Source: an uncultured Collinsella sp.
GTDB taxonomy: Bacteria > Actinomycetota > Coriobacteriia > Coriobacteriales > Coriobacteriaceae
DNA: 6,593 bases
Direction: 5' to 3'
Assembly (NCBI GenBank): GCA_900758845.1
Contig: CAAESW010000066.1
Coordinates: forward strand, 1-6,593
This document shows, one piece after another, positions 1 through 6,094 of this stretch. The position numbers and the translations under genes were made by a program. Within the stretch, counting starts at the first letter, position 1; each line of letters opens with the position of its first letter. The notes under the pieces are model-generated. The model saw only the letters and a program-made list of their open reading frames with translations, had not been told where the DNA came from and made no database searches.

Positions 1-453
1 GAGGCGCTGCCCAAAGGCGTCGTGCCGGTCGCGTCGATCGCCTGCGCGGCGCGCTTTCTCTCCGAGAACCCGGGTCGCGCGCTTCTCACGACGGGGAGCA
101 AGGAGCTTGCTCCCTACACGCGCGTCGCCGATTTCGCGGAGCGCTTCTTCGTGCGTGTGCTCCCGCTGCCCGGTGCTATAACGAAGTGCATCGACGCGGG
201 GTTTTCGCCGTCGCACGTCATCGGCATGCAGGGGCCCTTCACCCGCGAGCTCAACGAGGCGATGCTTCGGCAGGTGGGCGCCCAGTGGCTTGTGACCAAG
301 GACTCGGGAACCGTAGGCGGCACGGCCGAGAAGATCGCCTCCGCGCGCGACGTGGGAGCGCGCTGTATCGTGGTCGCCCGTCCCGCCGAGGGAGGCGGGG
401 CCCTTTCGCTTCGGGAAGTGGAAGACGCACTCTTACGGGAGTTCGCGCGCTAG
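1..453 (+). CDS. cbiJ: Cobalt-precorrin-6A reductase, C-terminal part (5' end outside window)
   Basis: This enzyme reduces (cobalt-)precorrin-6A to the dihydro form with NAD(P)H, a cytoplasmic step in corrin ring synthesis for cobalamin. The frame is open from base 1 to the TAG at 451-453, giving 150 visible residues. Full-length CobK/CbiJ proteins are about 250 residues, so roughly the last 60% is here. Family-typical segments in order (visible-residue numbering) are LTTGSKEL (29-36), VRVLP (51-55), the hallmark GMQGPFT (75-81), KDSGTVGG (100-107) followed by EKI, and a terminal strand with VVARP (124-128). A GTG at 22 is an in-frame valine, not the start. The name CbiJ rather than CobK assumes the anaerobic pathway, in keeping with the other genes; the sequence alone does not separate the two. 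The rest of the corrin operon would lie to the left. The stop codon sits inside a strong hairpin. Confidence 0.9.
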   Translation, partial: EALPKGVVPVASIACAARFLSENPGRALLTTGSKELAPYTRVADFAERFFVRVLPLPGAITKCIDAGFSPSHVIGMQGPFTRELNEAMLRQVGAQWLVTKDSGTVGGTAEKIASARDVGARCIVVARPAEGGGALSLREVEDALLREFAR

Positions 454-474
454 GCGCTCGCCGCGCCTGCGCGC
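445..474 (+). terminator. GC-rich hairpin spanning the cbiJ stop codon
   Basis: GCGCGC-T-AGGCGC (445-457) pairs with GCGCCTGCGCGC (463-474). This makes a 12-bp stem with one bulged T and a 5-nt loop (TCGCC), and the TAG stop lies in the left arm. No T-run follows, so it is not a canonical intrinsic terminator. It may act as a pause or Rho-assisted end, or protect the 3' end of the cbi transcript. The structure is read directly; the function is inferred. Confidence 0.4.
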
Positions 475-499
475 CCTCCCGCCCGCGAGGAGGAGCGCC

Positions 500-574
500 C
501 CGAGCAAGCTCGACCCGTACAAGCCTGTCATCCGCCAATCGCTCGAGGACGACGCACGGAACTGGCGCAAGCAG
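500..574 (+). pseudogene. Remnant of an IS21-family IstA transposase
   Basis: The reading frame beginning at 500 encodes PSKLDPYKPVIRQSLEDD followed by ARNWRKQ. This closely resembles the segment after the helix-turn-helix in IS21-family IstA transposases, which typically reads KLDPYKP, then an acidic W/SLEDD stretch, then RKQRHTA. Here the similarity stops after RKQ at 574, nine bases before the inverted-repeat element at 584, and the frame ends at a TGA at 593-595 inside that element. No start codon with a ribosome binding site, no DDE catalytic core and no istB follow. It is therefore at most a 25-residue fossil. The match is from memory of the family, and chance similarity cannot be fully excluded over this length. 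Confidence 0.55.
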
Positions 575-583
575 CCCTTCAAT

Positions 584-652
584 AAGTTGCGGTGAAATAG
601 CGTCTGTTTTTGCTGCTAAATAGCATATTCAGTCCCTAATTCACCGCAACTT
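584..652. repeat. 69-bp element with perfect 13-bp terminal inverted repeats
   Basis: AAGTTGCGGTGAA (584-596) is an exact inverted match of TTCACCGCAACTT (640-652), separated by 43 AT-rich bases. The interior carries a direct repeat AAATAGC (595-601 and 618-624) and a small TGCT/AGCA hairpin. It lies 10 bases beyond the stop codon of the minus-strand permease gene and fills the gap between convergent genes. No target-site duplication is visible in the flanks and neither strand has a terminal T-run. It could be a dispersed palindromic or MITE-like repeat, or a 3' stem-loop that stabilises or ends the exporter mRNA. Its composition is clearly lower in GC than the surroundings. Confidence 0.6.
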
Positions 653-661
653 GGTGGTGGC

Positions 662-1873
662 TTACTGGTAGCGTAGGCATTCCACCGGGTCGAGCTTTGC
701 TGCACGGCGAGCGGGGTAGAAGCCAAAGATTACGCCGATGCCGACCGATACGGCAAACGCGATCAACACTGTTGTAATTGAGAAGCTTGGCGTGATCGTC
801 CCGGTAGCTCCAAACTCGCTCATGATGCCCGAGCTTGCGGCAAAGAACGTGAGTCCCCATGCCAGCAGATAGCCAATCAGGACACCCAACAGTCCGCCGG
901 TGACGCACAGCGCCGAGGACTCGGCCAAAAACTGCGCGGTGATATCGCGACGACTGGCGCCCAGAGCGCGGCGGATGCCGATCTCGCGGATGCGCTCAGT
1001 CACGTTGGTGAGCATCATGTTCATAATGCCGATACCGCCGACAAGCAGCGAGATGCTGGCGACAGCACCCATGATGAGCGAGAACGCGCCCATAAAGGAG
1101 TTGAGTGCATCGATGGCGCTTTTCATGGATGTCGCCGATACACTGTCGTACTCATCCTCCGCGATGCCCTTCATTGCGCGCACCTTGGACTCGATGGTCT
1201 TACAAAGCTCGTCCATGTCTGTGCCCTCGGCGGCAAGAGCCGTCACGCTGGGGAATGAAGGATTTTCGTCGCCAAACAGGCCTGAGATGGTTTCGCGCGG
1301 CATATACAGCGTGAGCGAGCCCATGGAGTCGTTGCCGCCATCAATCACACCTACAATCTGCACCTCGCCGTTGGACACCTTGATGGTTTTCCCCAGCGCA
1401 TCCTGTTCGTTGCCGTAAAGCTGATCGGCGCCGCCGCGGCTGATGAGCGCCACGCGCGAGCCTGATTGGGACTCGGCCTGGGAATAGGTGCGCCCCGCAA
1501 CGAGCTTGCTGGCCCCCACGGCGTCGAGCATGTCGCTATCGACACCCTGTGCCATGACGGTATAGCTTTTATCGCCGGTCTTATACTCGGTATACGCGCT
1601 GTCGACAATGCCGATCTGCTCTATCTGCGGCACCAGTTTTTGAAGCTTCTCGATGTCGGACTCGGTGAGTTCTTGCGACGAATAGATTTGCACCATGCGT
1701 GCCGCATTGAGGCCCAGACTGTTGACCAGGCTGTTTTGGATGCCGCCGATGAGCGAAGTCATGGCGATAACCGAGGCGATGCCGATGACAATGCCCAGGA
1801 TGGTGAGCAGGCTGCGCCCCTTGTTGGCTTCGAGCGAGTGAAGGGCTTCCTGGATGAGATCGCGGGCGCTCAT
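662..1873 (-). CDS. MacB/YknZ-like ABC transporter permease (FtsX family)
   Basis: This is the membrane subunit of the exporter, working with the ATPase and adaptor encoded just upstream. Its 403 residues are close to YknZ-type permeases and lack the fused ATPase domain of Gram-negative MacB. The layout is classic: an amphipathic N-terminus, TM1 at about 21-45 (LLTILGIVIGIASVIAM), a large extracytoplasmic MacB_PCD-type domain at about 46-260, TM2 at about 262-286, TM3 at about 318-345 and TM4 at about 364-386. Signature motifs are GGIGIMNMML (279-288), TERIREIGIRRALGA (292-306), and the terminal YPARRAAKLDPVECLRYQ. The coupling helix after TM2 contacts the ATPase. The ATG overlaps the ATPase stop codon (ATGA, 4 bp), and AAGGAG lies 7 nt upstream, so the start is secure. 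The likely substrate is a peptide, lipopeptide or amphiphile, but the sequence does not say which. Confidence 0.93.
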   Translation of the reverse strand: MSARDLIQEALHSLEANKGRSLLTILGIVIGIASVIAMTSLIGGIQNSLVNSLGLNAARMVQIYSSQELTESDIEKLQKLVPQIEQIGIVDSAYTEYKTGDKSYTVMAQGVDSDMLDAVGASKLVAGRTYSQAESQSGSRVALISRGGADQLYGNEQDALGKTIKVSNGEVQIVGVIDGGNDSMGSLTLYMPRETISGLFGDENPSFPSVTALAAEGTDMDELCKTIESKVRAMKGIAEDEYDSVSATSMKSAIDALNSFMGAFSLIMGAVASISLLVGGIGIMNMMLTNVTERIREIGIRRALGASRRDITAQFLAESSALCVTGGLLGVLIGYLLAWGLTFFAASSGIMSEFGATGTITPSFSITTVLIAFAVSVGIGVIFGFYPARRAAKLDPVECLRYQ

Positions 1874-2643
1874 GCCATCTCTCCTTTCGGCGGGTTGGCG
1901 GAGGCGGAAATCCTGGGCAGGCTATCCACGGCGCTGCGCAGGGTCCGCGGTGCATGTGGAATATACGCGCCATCGTGAATGCGACCGTCGCGGATGGTCA
2001 CGGCACGGTCGGCCTCGGCGGCGATGCCGGGGTCGTGTGTGATAAGCACGATGGTTTTGCCGCGCTTCTGGAGCTTATGGAAGGTTTCCATCACAAGCGC
2101 TCCGGTAGCGGAGTCCAGGTTTCCCGTCGGCTCGTCGGCCAGAATGATGGGCGGGTCATTGACGAGGGCGCGCGCGATTGCGACGCGCTGCATCTGGCCG
2201 CCCGAGAGCTCGGATATGCGGTGGTCCCAGTGGTCGACGGGCAGCGTGACAGCCTGCAGCGCGTGCACGGCGCGCATTTCGCGCTGGCTACGGGGCACAT
2301 TGGTGTAGGCCAGCGGCAGCATGACGTTTTCGATAACCGACAGGCGCGGCAGCAGGTTGAAGCTCTGAAAGACAAAGCCAATGCTCAGGGCGCGAACTTC
2401 GGTGAGCTCCTCATCATCGAGCTCGGCCACGTTGAGCCCTTGCAGGTAGTAGTCGCCCGCCGTCGGCTTATCCAGACAGCCTAGGATGTTCATGAGCGTC
2501 GACTTGCCCGAGCCCGAGGGGCCGGTGATAGCGACGAATTCGCCGGGATTTACCGCCAGGCTCACGTTGTGCAGGATGTGGGCGCACCCCGCCTCGCTCT
2601 CAAAGATGCGGTGCACGTTGCGGATGTCGATAACGGGACGCAT
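1870..2643 (-). CDS. MacB/LolD/YknY-type ABC transporter ATP-binding protein
   Basis: This is the cytoplasmic ATPase that drives the adjacent FtsX-type permease (257 residues). All nucleotide-binding motifs are intact: Walker A GPSGSGKST (41-49), Q-loop glutamine in FVFQSFNLLPRL (Q93), ABC signature LSGGQ followed by MQRVAIARAL (146-160), Walker B IILADEP (166-172), D-loop NLDS (175-178) and H-loop histidine in ITHDP (H203). The sequence around FQSFNLLP and EPTGNLDS is typical of the MacB/LolD/YknY subgroup. About 30 residues beyond the usual end (about 225-257, ending NPPKGEMA) form an extension of unknown role. Its ATG overlaps the adaptor stop codon by one base (TAATG), with only a weak GAGGG-like site upstream, so translation probably depends on coupling. 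Its stop overlaps the permease start (ATGA). Confidence 0.94.
   Translation of the reverse strand: MRPVIDIRNVHRIFESEAGCAHILHNVSLAVNPGEFVAITGPSGSGKSTLMNILGCLDKPTAGDYYLQGLNVAELDDEELTEVRALSIGFVFQSFNLLPRLSVIENVMLPLAYTNVPRSQREMRAVHALQAVTLPVDHWDHRISELSGGQMQRVAIARALVNDPPIILADEPTGNLDSATGALVMETFHKLQKRGKTIVLITHDPGIAAEADRAVTIRDGRIHDGAYIPHAPRTLRSAVDSLPRISASANPPKGEMA
1881..1887 (-). promoter_or_regulatory. Ribosome binding site of the permease gene
   Basis: On the minus strand AAAGGAG ends 7 nt before the permease ATG at 1873, inside the last codons of the ATPase gene. It fixes the permease start and indicates coupled re-initiation at the ATGA overlap. Confidence 0.75.
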
Positions 2644-4079
2644 TACATGCCCTCGTCGGCAGACATACTGCCCGAATCCGCACCGTAGCCGCCGTCAGCC
2701 GTTGCGTCCGCTCCGGTGTCCATGACGAGGGTGTCGCCATCGCGCAGCTTGGTAACCGGAACGTTGGGGTTGATCTCGTTGCCCTGGTCGTCGCGCTTAA
2801 CCTGTGTCTTGCCGACTACGGCTTCGTTGTCGTTTTGCGTCACGACGGTCACCTTCACGCGATGGGTTTGCTTGCCCTCGTCATCGGTTGCGACGTTGAC
2901 GTAATAGTGTTCGCCGTCTTCGGTCATGAGCGCCATCGTCGGCACCATCACCACGTCGTCGAGCTGCTCGGTCACCACCGAGACCTCGGCCGTCATGCCC
3001 GGCTTCAGGCGCGCGTCGGGCGCCTCGATGAGAATGTCGACGTTAAAGGTCACGCTGCCGCCGCCACCGTTGGCGGCGTCGGAGTTTGCCACCGACGCGA
3101 TAGCCGTGACGGTGCCCTGGCTCACGATATCGGGAAACGCGGGATACGTGACGTTGGCGCTCTGCCCAACGGCGATCTTGGCGATGTCCTTTTCGCCCAC
3201 CTGCACGGTCACCTTCATCTTAGATAGGTCGGCGATCTGCATGCACTGCTTGCCGCCGCTCGTATCGCTTTCGCCCATGATCATGCCGCCTGTAACCGTG
3301 GCGCCCACTTTGGCATTGAGCTCCACGATGCTACCCGAGCTCGGGGCCGTGACCGTGCGACTGGAGGCCTTGGCGTTCGCCTGGTCGAGGTTTGCCTGGG
3401 CTGATGCGAGGCTGCGCTGCGCGGCCGATACGGCGTTCGTGTCCACTGATGCGGCGGAGACGCCAGCCGCTGCGGAAGCTCCCTCGACGTCCGTCGTTGG
3501 GGTGGCCTGCGCGGCAGCTGCGGCTTTCTGCGCGTTGGCGAGGTCTTCTTGAGCGGCAGCAACTGCACGCTGCGCCTCGGCAACGTTGCGATCGAGCTCG
3601 TCGTTTTTAATGGTCATAAGCACGTCGCCCTCGTTGACGGATTGGCCTGCCTGCACGTTGATAGAATCGACCGTGCCGTCGACAGAAGGGGAGACCACTG
3701 AGGACGAAATGGGTTTGAGCTTGCCTTTCGCCTCGACCGTTGTGGTAAACGTGCCCTCGGTCACCATGTCGGTCACAGGACCGCTAGCGCCCTGTGGCTG
3801 CACATTGATAACAAGGGTTGCAACAATGGCAATGAGCGCGACGGCACCCACGACGCCGGCGGCAATACCGCGACGAATCAGCTTTTTGCGTCGGCGTTCG
3901 GCACGCTTTGCCTTGAGCTTGGCATATGCCTCTTCATCGGAAATCTCGGCCGTATCGTTCGCGCGTCCGCTCTGCTTATCGGCATGTACGTCTGTAATCA
4001 GAGGAAACGTTTCGGTGGCACCTTCGGGCGTGCGCTCGGTATCATCTGGGCCCGGGGTGATCGTGGGGACATTCGGCAT
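2643..4079 (-). CDS. MacA/YknX-like membrane-fusion (HlyD-family) adaptor subunit
   Basis: This is the periplasmic-adaptor-type partner of the ABC exporter, here anchored in the cytoplasmic membrane and projecting outward (478 residues). It has an acidic then very basic cytoplasmic tail (1-70; KAKRAERRRKKLIRR at 57-70), and a single TM helix at about 71-93. A lipoyl/barrel-sandwich half-motif follows at about 126-160 (SPSVDGTVDSINVQAGQSVNEGD). Next comes an alanine/glutamine-rich helical hairpin at about 161-240, the second lipoyl half at about 241-270 (TVTAPSSGSIVELNAKVGATV), and a beta-barrel region at about 288-372 containing RLKPGMTAEV (357-366). The C-terminal domain is at 373-455, followed by a Gly/Asp/Ser-rich acidic tail. 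The frame extends upstream to an ATG at 4142, but I chose 4079 because AAAGGAG ends 5 nt before it and the added 21 residues look non-coding. It is about 100 residues longer than Bacillus YknX as I recall it. Confidence 0.9.
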   Translation of the reverse strand: MPNVPTITPGPDDTERTPEGATETFPLITDVHADKQSGRANDTAEISDEEAYAKLKAKRAERRRKKLIRRGIAAGVVGAVALIAIVATLVINVQPQGASGPVTDMVTEGTFTTTVEAKGKLKPISSSVVSPSVDGTVDSINVQAGQSVNEGDVLMTIKNDELDRNVAEAQRAVAAAQEDLANAQKAAAAAQATPTTDVEGASAAAGVSAASVDTNAVSAAQRSLASAQANLDQANAKASSRTVTAPSSGSIVELNAKVGATVTGGMIMGESDTSGGKQCMQIADLSKMKVTVQVGEKDIAKIAVGQSANVTYPAFPDIVSQGTVTAIASVANSDAANGGGGSVTFNVDILIEAPDARLKPGMTAEVSVVTEQLDDVVMVPTMALMTEDGEHYYVNVATDDEGKQTHRVKVTVVTQNDNEAVVGKTQVKRDDQGNEINPNVPVTKLRDGDTLVMDTGADATADGGYGADSGSMSADEGM

Positions 4080-4084
4080 AGCGT

Positions 4085-4091
4085 CTCCTTT
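4085..4091 (-). promoter_or_regulatory. Ribosome binding site deciding the adaptor start
   Basis: The minus strand reads AAAGGAG, then ACGCT, then ATG at 4079. This strong Shine-Dalgarno with 5-nt spacing selects 4079 over the in-frame upstream ATG at 4142. That upstream ATG would also lie upstream of the predicted -10 box at 4110-4115. Confidence 0.75.
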
Positions 4092-4094
4092 ATA

Positions 4095-4157
4095 GAAAGA
4101 ACCTCGATAATTATATGCGCCTACCGGTTGGGGCGGGCGCATAGGACGGTTTCTTTC
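4095..4157. repeat. Nested inverted repeats in front of the exporter operon
   Basis: The inner arms are TATGCGCC (4114-4121) and GGCGCATA (4136-4143), an exact 8-bp inverted repeat with a 14-bp spacer. The outer arms are GAAAGAACC (4095-4103) and GGTTTCTTTC (4148-4157), matching with a single bulged base. The inner left arm overlaps the predicted -10 box. No T-run follows on the minus strand, so a terminator for the upstream transpeptidase gene is less likely than an operator or a leader structure. The pairing is seen directly; the role is inferred. Confidence 0.5.
4110..4115 (-). promoter_or_regulatory. Candidate -10 box for the exporter operon
   Basis: TATAAT on the minus strand lies 30 nt upstream of the adaptor start at 4079, in a 132-bp spacer after the transpeptidase gene. 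It is a perfect match to the sigma-70-type consensus, but no convincing -35 hexamer is found 16-18 nt upstream, where the sequence is C-rich. It may therefore need an activator, or the operon may be partly read through from the gene upstream. The start of transcription would fall near 4103, leaving a leader of roughly 24 nt. Confidence 0.45.
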
Positions 4158-4211
4158 GGAACTGTTAGATTGGTCGCAGCAGCTCCACGTTGTAGGAATG
4201 CGCGCGTTGCA

Positions 4212-5945
4212 CTACGAGTGGACAACCACGCACAGGCCGACTTTGATGCAATCGTGCAGTGCCTTGGCGTCGGCCAGGCGCAGGTTGATGCAGCCGTGGC
4301 TACCGCACCATTTATAGGACTCGGCATTATCGAAGCTCTTGTCGTTTTGCCAGGTGGCATCGTGGAAGCCGATCATATTGCCCTCGAACGGCATCCAGTA
4401 GCTCACCGGGCTCTCGTATTTGGGCTTACCGGTCTCGGGGTCCTTGGCTCCGATCAGGGTGCTGCCGCCGTCGTTGCTGTTGATTTGCCACACGCCCTCG
4501 GGGGTGGCATCTTCGCCCGGTTTGCCGGAAATAAAGTTGGCCTCCCAAACGATATTGCCGTTCTCGTCATAGTAGCGCGCGTGCTGCTCGGACAGGTCGA
4601 CGTCGATATACGCCTTCCAGTCGGGCTCTCCCTTTGCGGTAAAGGTGTCGGCCTTCTGGGAGTACTTGATCTCGATCTCGCCGGTCTGCTTGTTGTTAAT
4701 GGCGTCCTCGACCTGCTTGGCGAGCGAGCTGCTGTCGATGGACCAACCAAAGTCACCGCCTTCGACGGCGCACTGCTTGCCATCGGCGCGCGTCCACCAG
4801 CGAGTGGAGCCCACGGTATTAAAGCCGTTGGCGAGCTCGGCTGCCCAGCTACTGATCTGCGATGTATCGAGCGTGGGGTTGGCCGGATCGGCAAAGCTGA
4901 TCCACTGCAACACGGAGCTGCCGTCGACCTTTCCGGCATCCTCGCCGTTGAGCTTGAGGGTCACGTTGACGCCCAAGAAGTTGTTGGCGGCATCGCATGC
5001 GGCCTGAATCTGATCATCGGTCAGCGTGCCATTGAGAGGATCATAGGCATCGTTGCCGAGCTTGGAAAGATCGACGGTCTCGGCCAGCGAGGCAAGCTCG
5101 AGCTCGGCATACTTAATGACATGCTCGCGGTTGAGTTTTTCGTTGGAGCGCGCCTTCTCGACGGTAAACTTGCCGGCCTGCTCGTCATAGGAGCTATTGG
5201 CCTCGAACGTGCCCGAACGGCCCTCGTTAAACTCGTCGATGGCGGCGCCCAGGTCCTCTTCAAACTTCTTTTGGTTAAAGGTGTCGGGGAGCATGGACAG
5301 GTCGACGTCTTGATCAAGATCGACTTCGTTGGGGGTGGCGGTTGTTTTGGTCTTGCCGCTTAAGGATTCCACAAGGCGGACCGGCCATACAAAGGCTTCG
5401 TTGTGGCTGATGATTTCTTTTGCGGCAGCTTCGCCGTCGACGATGGGCTCATCGGACTCGGGCTGATAGGTCCAGCTAAAGTCATCGCCTGTCACGGTGA
5501 GCTTATAGTGCTTCCATGCCGAGTTGACCTTGGTGGCGGCAGACGAAGCGTTGGAGAAGGAGGCGTCGACGCCGGCAATGGTGGTGTTGGGGTAGGCTAC
5601 CTGCGAAAACGCTACGACGCCTACGATATAGACAATGACGATTAGACCCAGGATGACAAAGAGCGTCGTCTTTTTGCCCGACTTATTGTTCTCGGCGGGT
5701 TTGCGCGCGGGGCCGCGATCGCCTCGAGCGTGCGTGGGGGGCTGCTTGGGCGCATTGCCGTTTGCCTGGCGCTGCTGACGTTGTTGACGCTGCTGTCGCT
5801 GTTGGTTCGGGCGTTGGGAAGCGTTTGCCGCACCACGCTGCTGACCGTGGCTCGGCGCGATAGGACGCGGCGACTGAACGCCGCCGGTGTGCCTGCTCGG
5901 CTGCTGCGGATCGGGAATCAGTTGAGTTCGATCGTTTTGCGACAT
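4212..5945 (-). CDS. Membrane-anchored L,D-transpeptidase (YkuD domain with peptidoglycan-binding region)
   Basis: This enzyme forms 3-3 peptidoglycan crosslinks, or related cell-wall attachments, outside the membrane using a catalytic cysteine (577 residues). The cytoplasmic N-terminus (1-90) is Gln/Arg/Pro-rich with a QQR tandem repeat (48-60). A single TM helix lies at about 94-113, giving a type II topology. The extracellular stretch of about 120-435 resembles PG_binding_4-like modules found in Gram-positive transpeptidases. The YkuD domain occupies about 444-575 and has GFHDAT (H528) and SHGCINLR with nucleophile Cys552 and His550, all intact. An upstream in-frame ATG at 5954 is only 1 nt from AAGGA, whereas the ATG at 5945 is 10 nt away, so 5945 is preferred; using 5954 would add three residues. 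A TATAAT box at 6003-6008 suggests its own promoter. The exporter operon follows after 132 bp on the same strand. The YkuD assignment is firm; the binding modules are less so. Confidence 0.92.
   Translation of the reverse strand: MSQNDRTQLIPDPQQPSRHTGGVQSPRPIAPSHGQQRGAANASQRPNQQRQQRQQRQQRQANGNAPKQPPTHARGDRGPARKPAENNKSGKKTTLFVILGLIVIVYIVGVVAFSQVAYPNTTIAGVDASFSNASSAATKVNSAWKHYKLTVTGDDFSWTYQPESDEPIVDGEAAAKEIISHNEAFVWPVRLVESLSGKTKTTATPNEVDLDQDVDLSMLPDTFNQKKFEEDLGAAIDEFNEGRSGTFEANSSYDEQAGKFTVEKARSNEKLNREHVIKYAELELASLAETVDLSKLGNDAYDPLNGTLTDDQIQAACDAANNFLGVNVTLKLNGEDAGKVDGSSVLQWISFADPANPTLDTSQISSWAAELANGFNTVGSTRWWTRADGKQCAVEGGDFGWSIDSSSLAKQVEDAINNKQTGEIEIKYSQKADTFTAKGEPDWKAYIDVDLSEQHARYYDENGNIVWEANFISGKPGEDATPEGVWQINSNDGGSTLIGAKDPETGKPKYESPVSYWMPFEGNMIGFHDATWQNDKSFDNAESYKWCGSHGCINLRLADAKALHDCIKVGLCVVVHS
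5766..5804 (-). repeat. QQR codon tandem repeat in the L,D-transpeptidase N-terminus
   Basis: About four copies of a 9-nt unit encode Gln-Gln-Arg in succession (residues 48-60). The copies vary at synonymous positions (CAGCAGCG / CAACAACG types), so the repeat appears maintained at protein level, although slippage could have created it. It lies in the predicted cytoplasmic tail. Confidence 0.7.
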
Positions 5946-5955
5946 CGTATGCATA

Positions 5956-5960
5956 TCCTT
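5956..5960 (-). promoter_or_regulatory. Ribosome binding site deciding the L,D-transpeptidase start
   Basis: AAGGA on the minus strand is 1 nt before the ATG at 5954 and 10 nt before the ATG at 5945. A 1-nt gap is too short for initiation, so the second ATG is the more likely start. Confidence 0.5.
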
Positions 5961-6002
5961 CGATTTTCGCCTTGCGGTTCATCGTGTTTTTACTGGGCTT
6001 GC

Positions 6003-6008
6003 ATTATA
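6003..6008 (-). promoter_or_regulatory. Candidate -10 box of the L,D-transpeptidase gene
   Basis: A perfect TATAAT on the minus strand lies 57 nt upstream of the start at 5945. With a 17-nt spacer the -35 position reads ACCACA, which matches only the last three bases of TTGACA. The predicted transcript would start near 5996 with a leader of about 50 nt. The box lies downstream of the hairpin ending the serine dehydratase gene, which supports separate transcription. Confidence 0.5.
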
Positions 6009-6049
6009 GCGATTGCCCTGCTGTTTGTGGTACGGAAACGGTGGCATTC

Positions 6050-6076
6050 AAAAGAGGTGGGACATTTGTCCCACCT
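6050..6076 (-). terminator. Intrinsic terminator-like palindrome after the serine dehydratase gene
   Basis: AGGTGGGACA (6055-6064) and TGTCCCACCT (6067-6076) form a perfect 10-bp inverted repeat. In RNA this would be a 9-bp stem with a 4-nt loop. On the minus strand it begins 18 nt after the stop codon and is followed by CTTTTG, a short U-tract. It fits a rho-independent terminator, though the U-tract is weak. The near-perfect symmetry also leaves open a protein-binding site or a dispersed repeat. Confidence 0.6.
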
Positions 6077-6094
6077 TTGAGTCGTTCTTTGCCG

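Noticed and set aside
186..623. 145-codon plus-strand frame overlapping cbiJ and the junction
   Set aside because: It overlaps cbiJ out of frame. It is Arg/Ala-rich as frame-shifted GC-rich DNA usually is, and no ribosome site was seen.
900..1418. 172-codon plus-strand frame opposite the permease
   Set aside because: It is antisense to well-conserved MacB-type motifs, and its product has no family features.
1954..2484. 176-codon plus-strand frame opposite the ATPase
   Set aside because: The minus strand carries the complete Walker A, signature, Walker B and H-loop set, so the antisense frame is a shadow.
4080..4142. 21-residue N-terminal extension of the adaptor starting at the ATG at 4142
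   Set aside because: The extension crosses the TATAAT box and the palindrome. The strong AAAGGAG site 5 nt before the ATG at 4079 fits better.
3984..5363. 459-codon open frame on the plus strand opposite the L,D-transpeptidase
   Set aside because: It is antisense to a gene with an intact SHGCINLR active site, recognised domains and a ribosome site. Long antisense frames are expected in GC-rich DNA, and the translation shows no recognisable domain.
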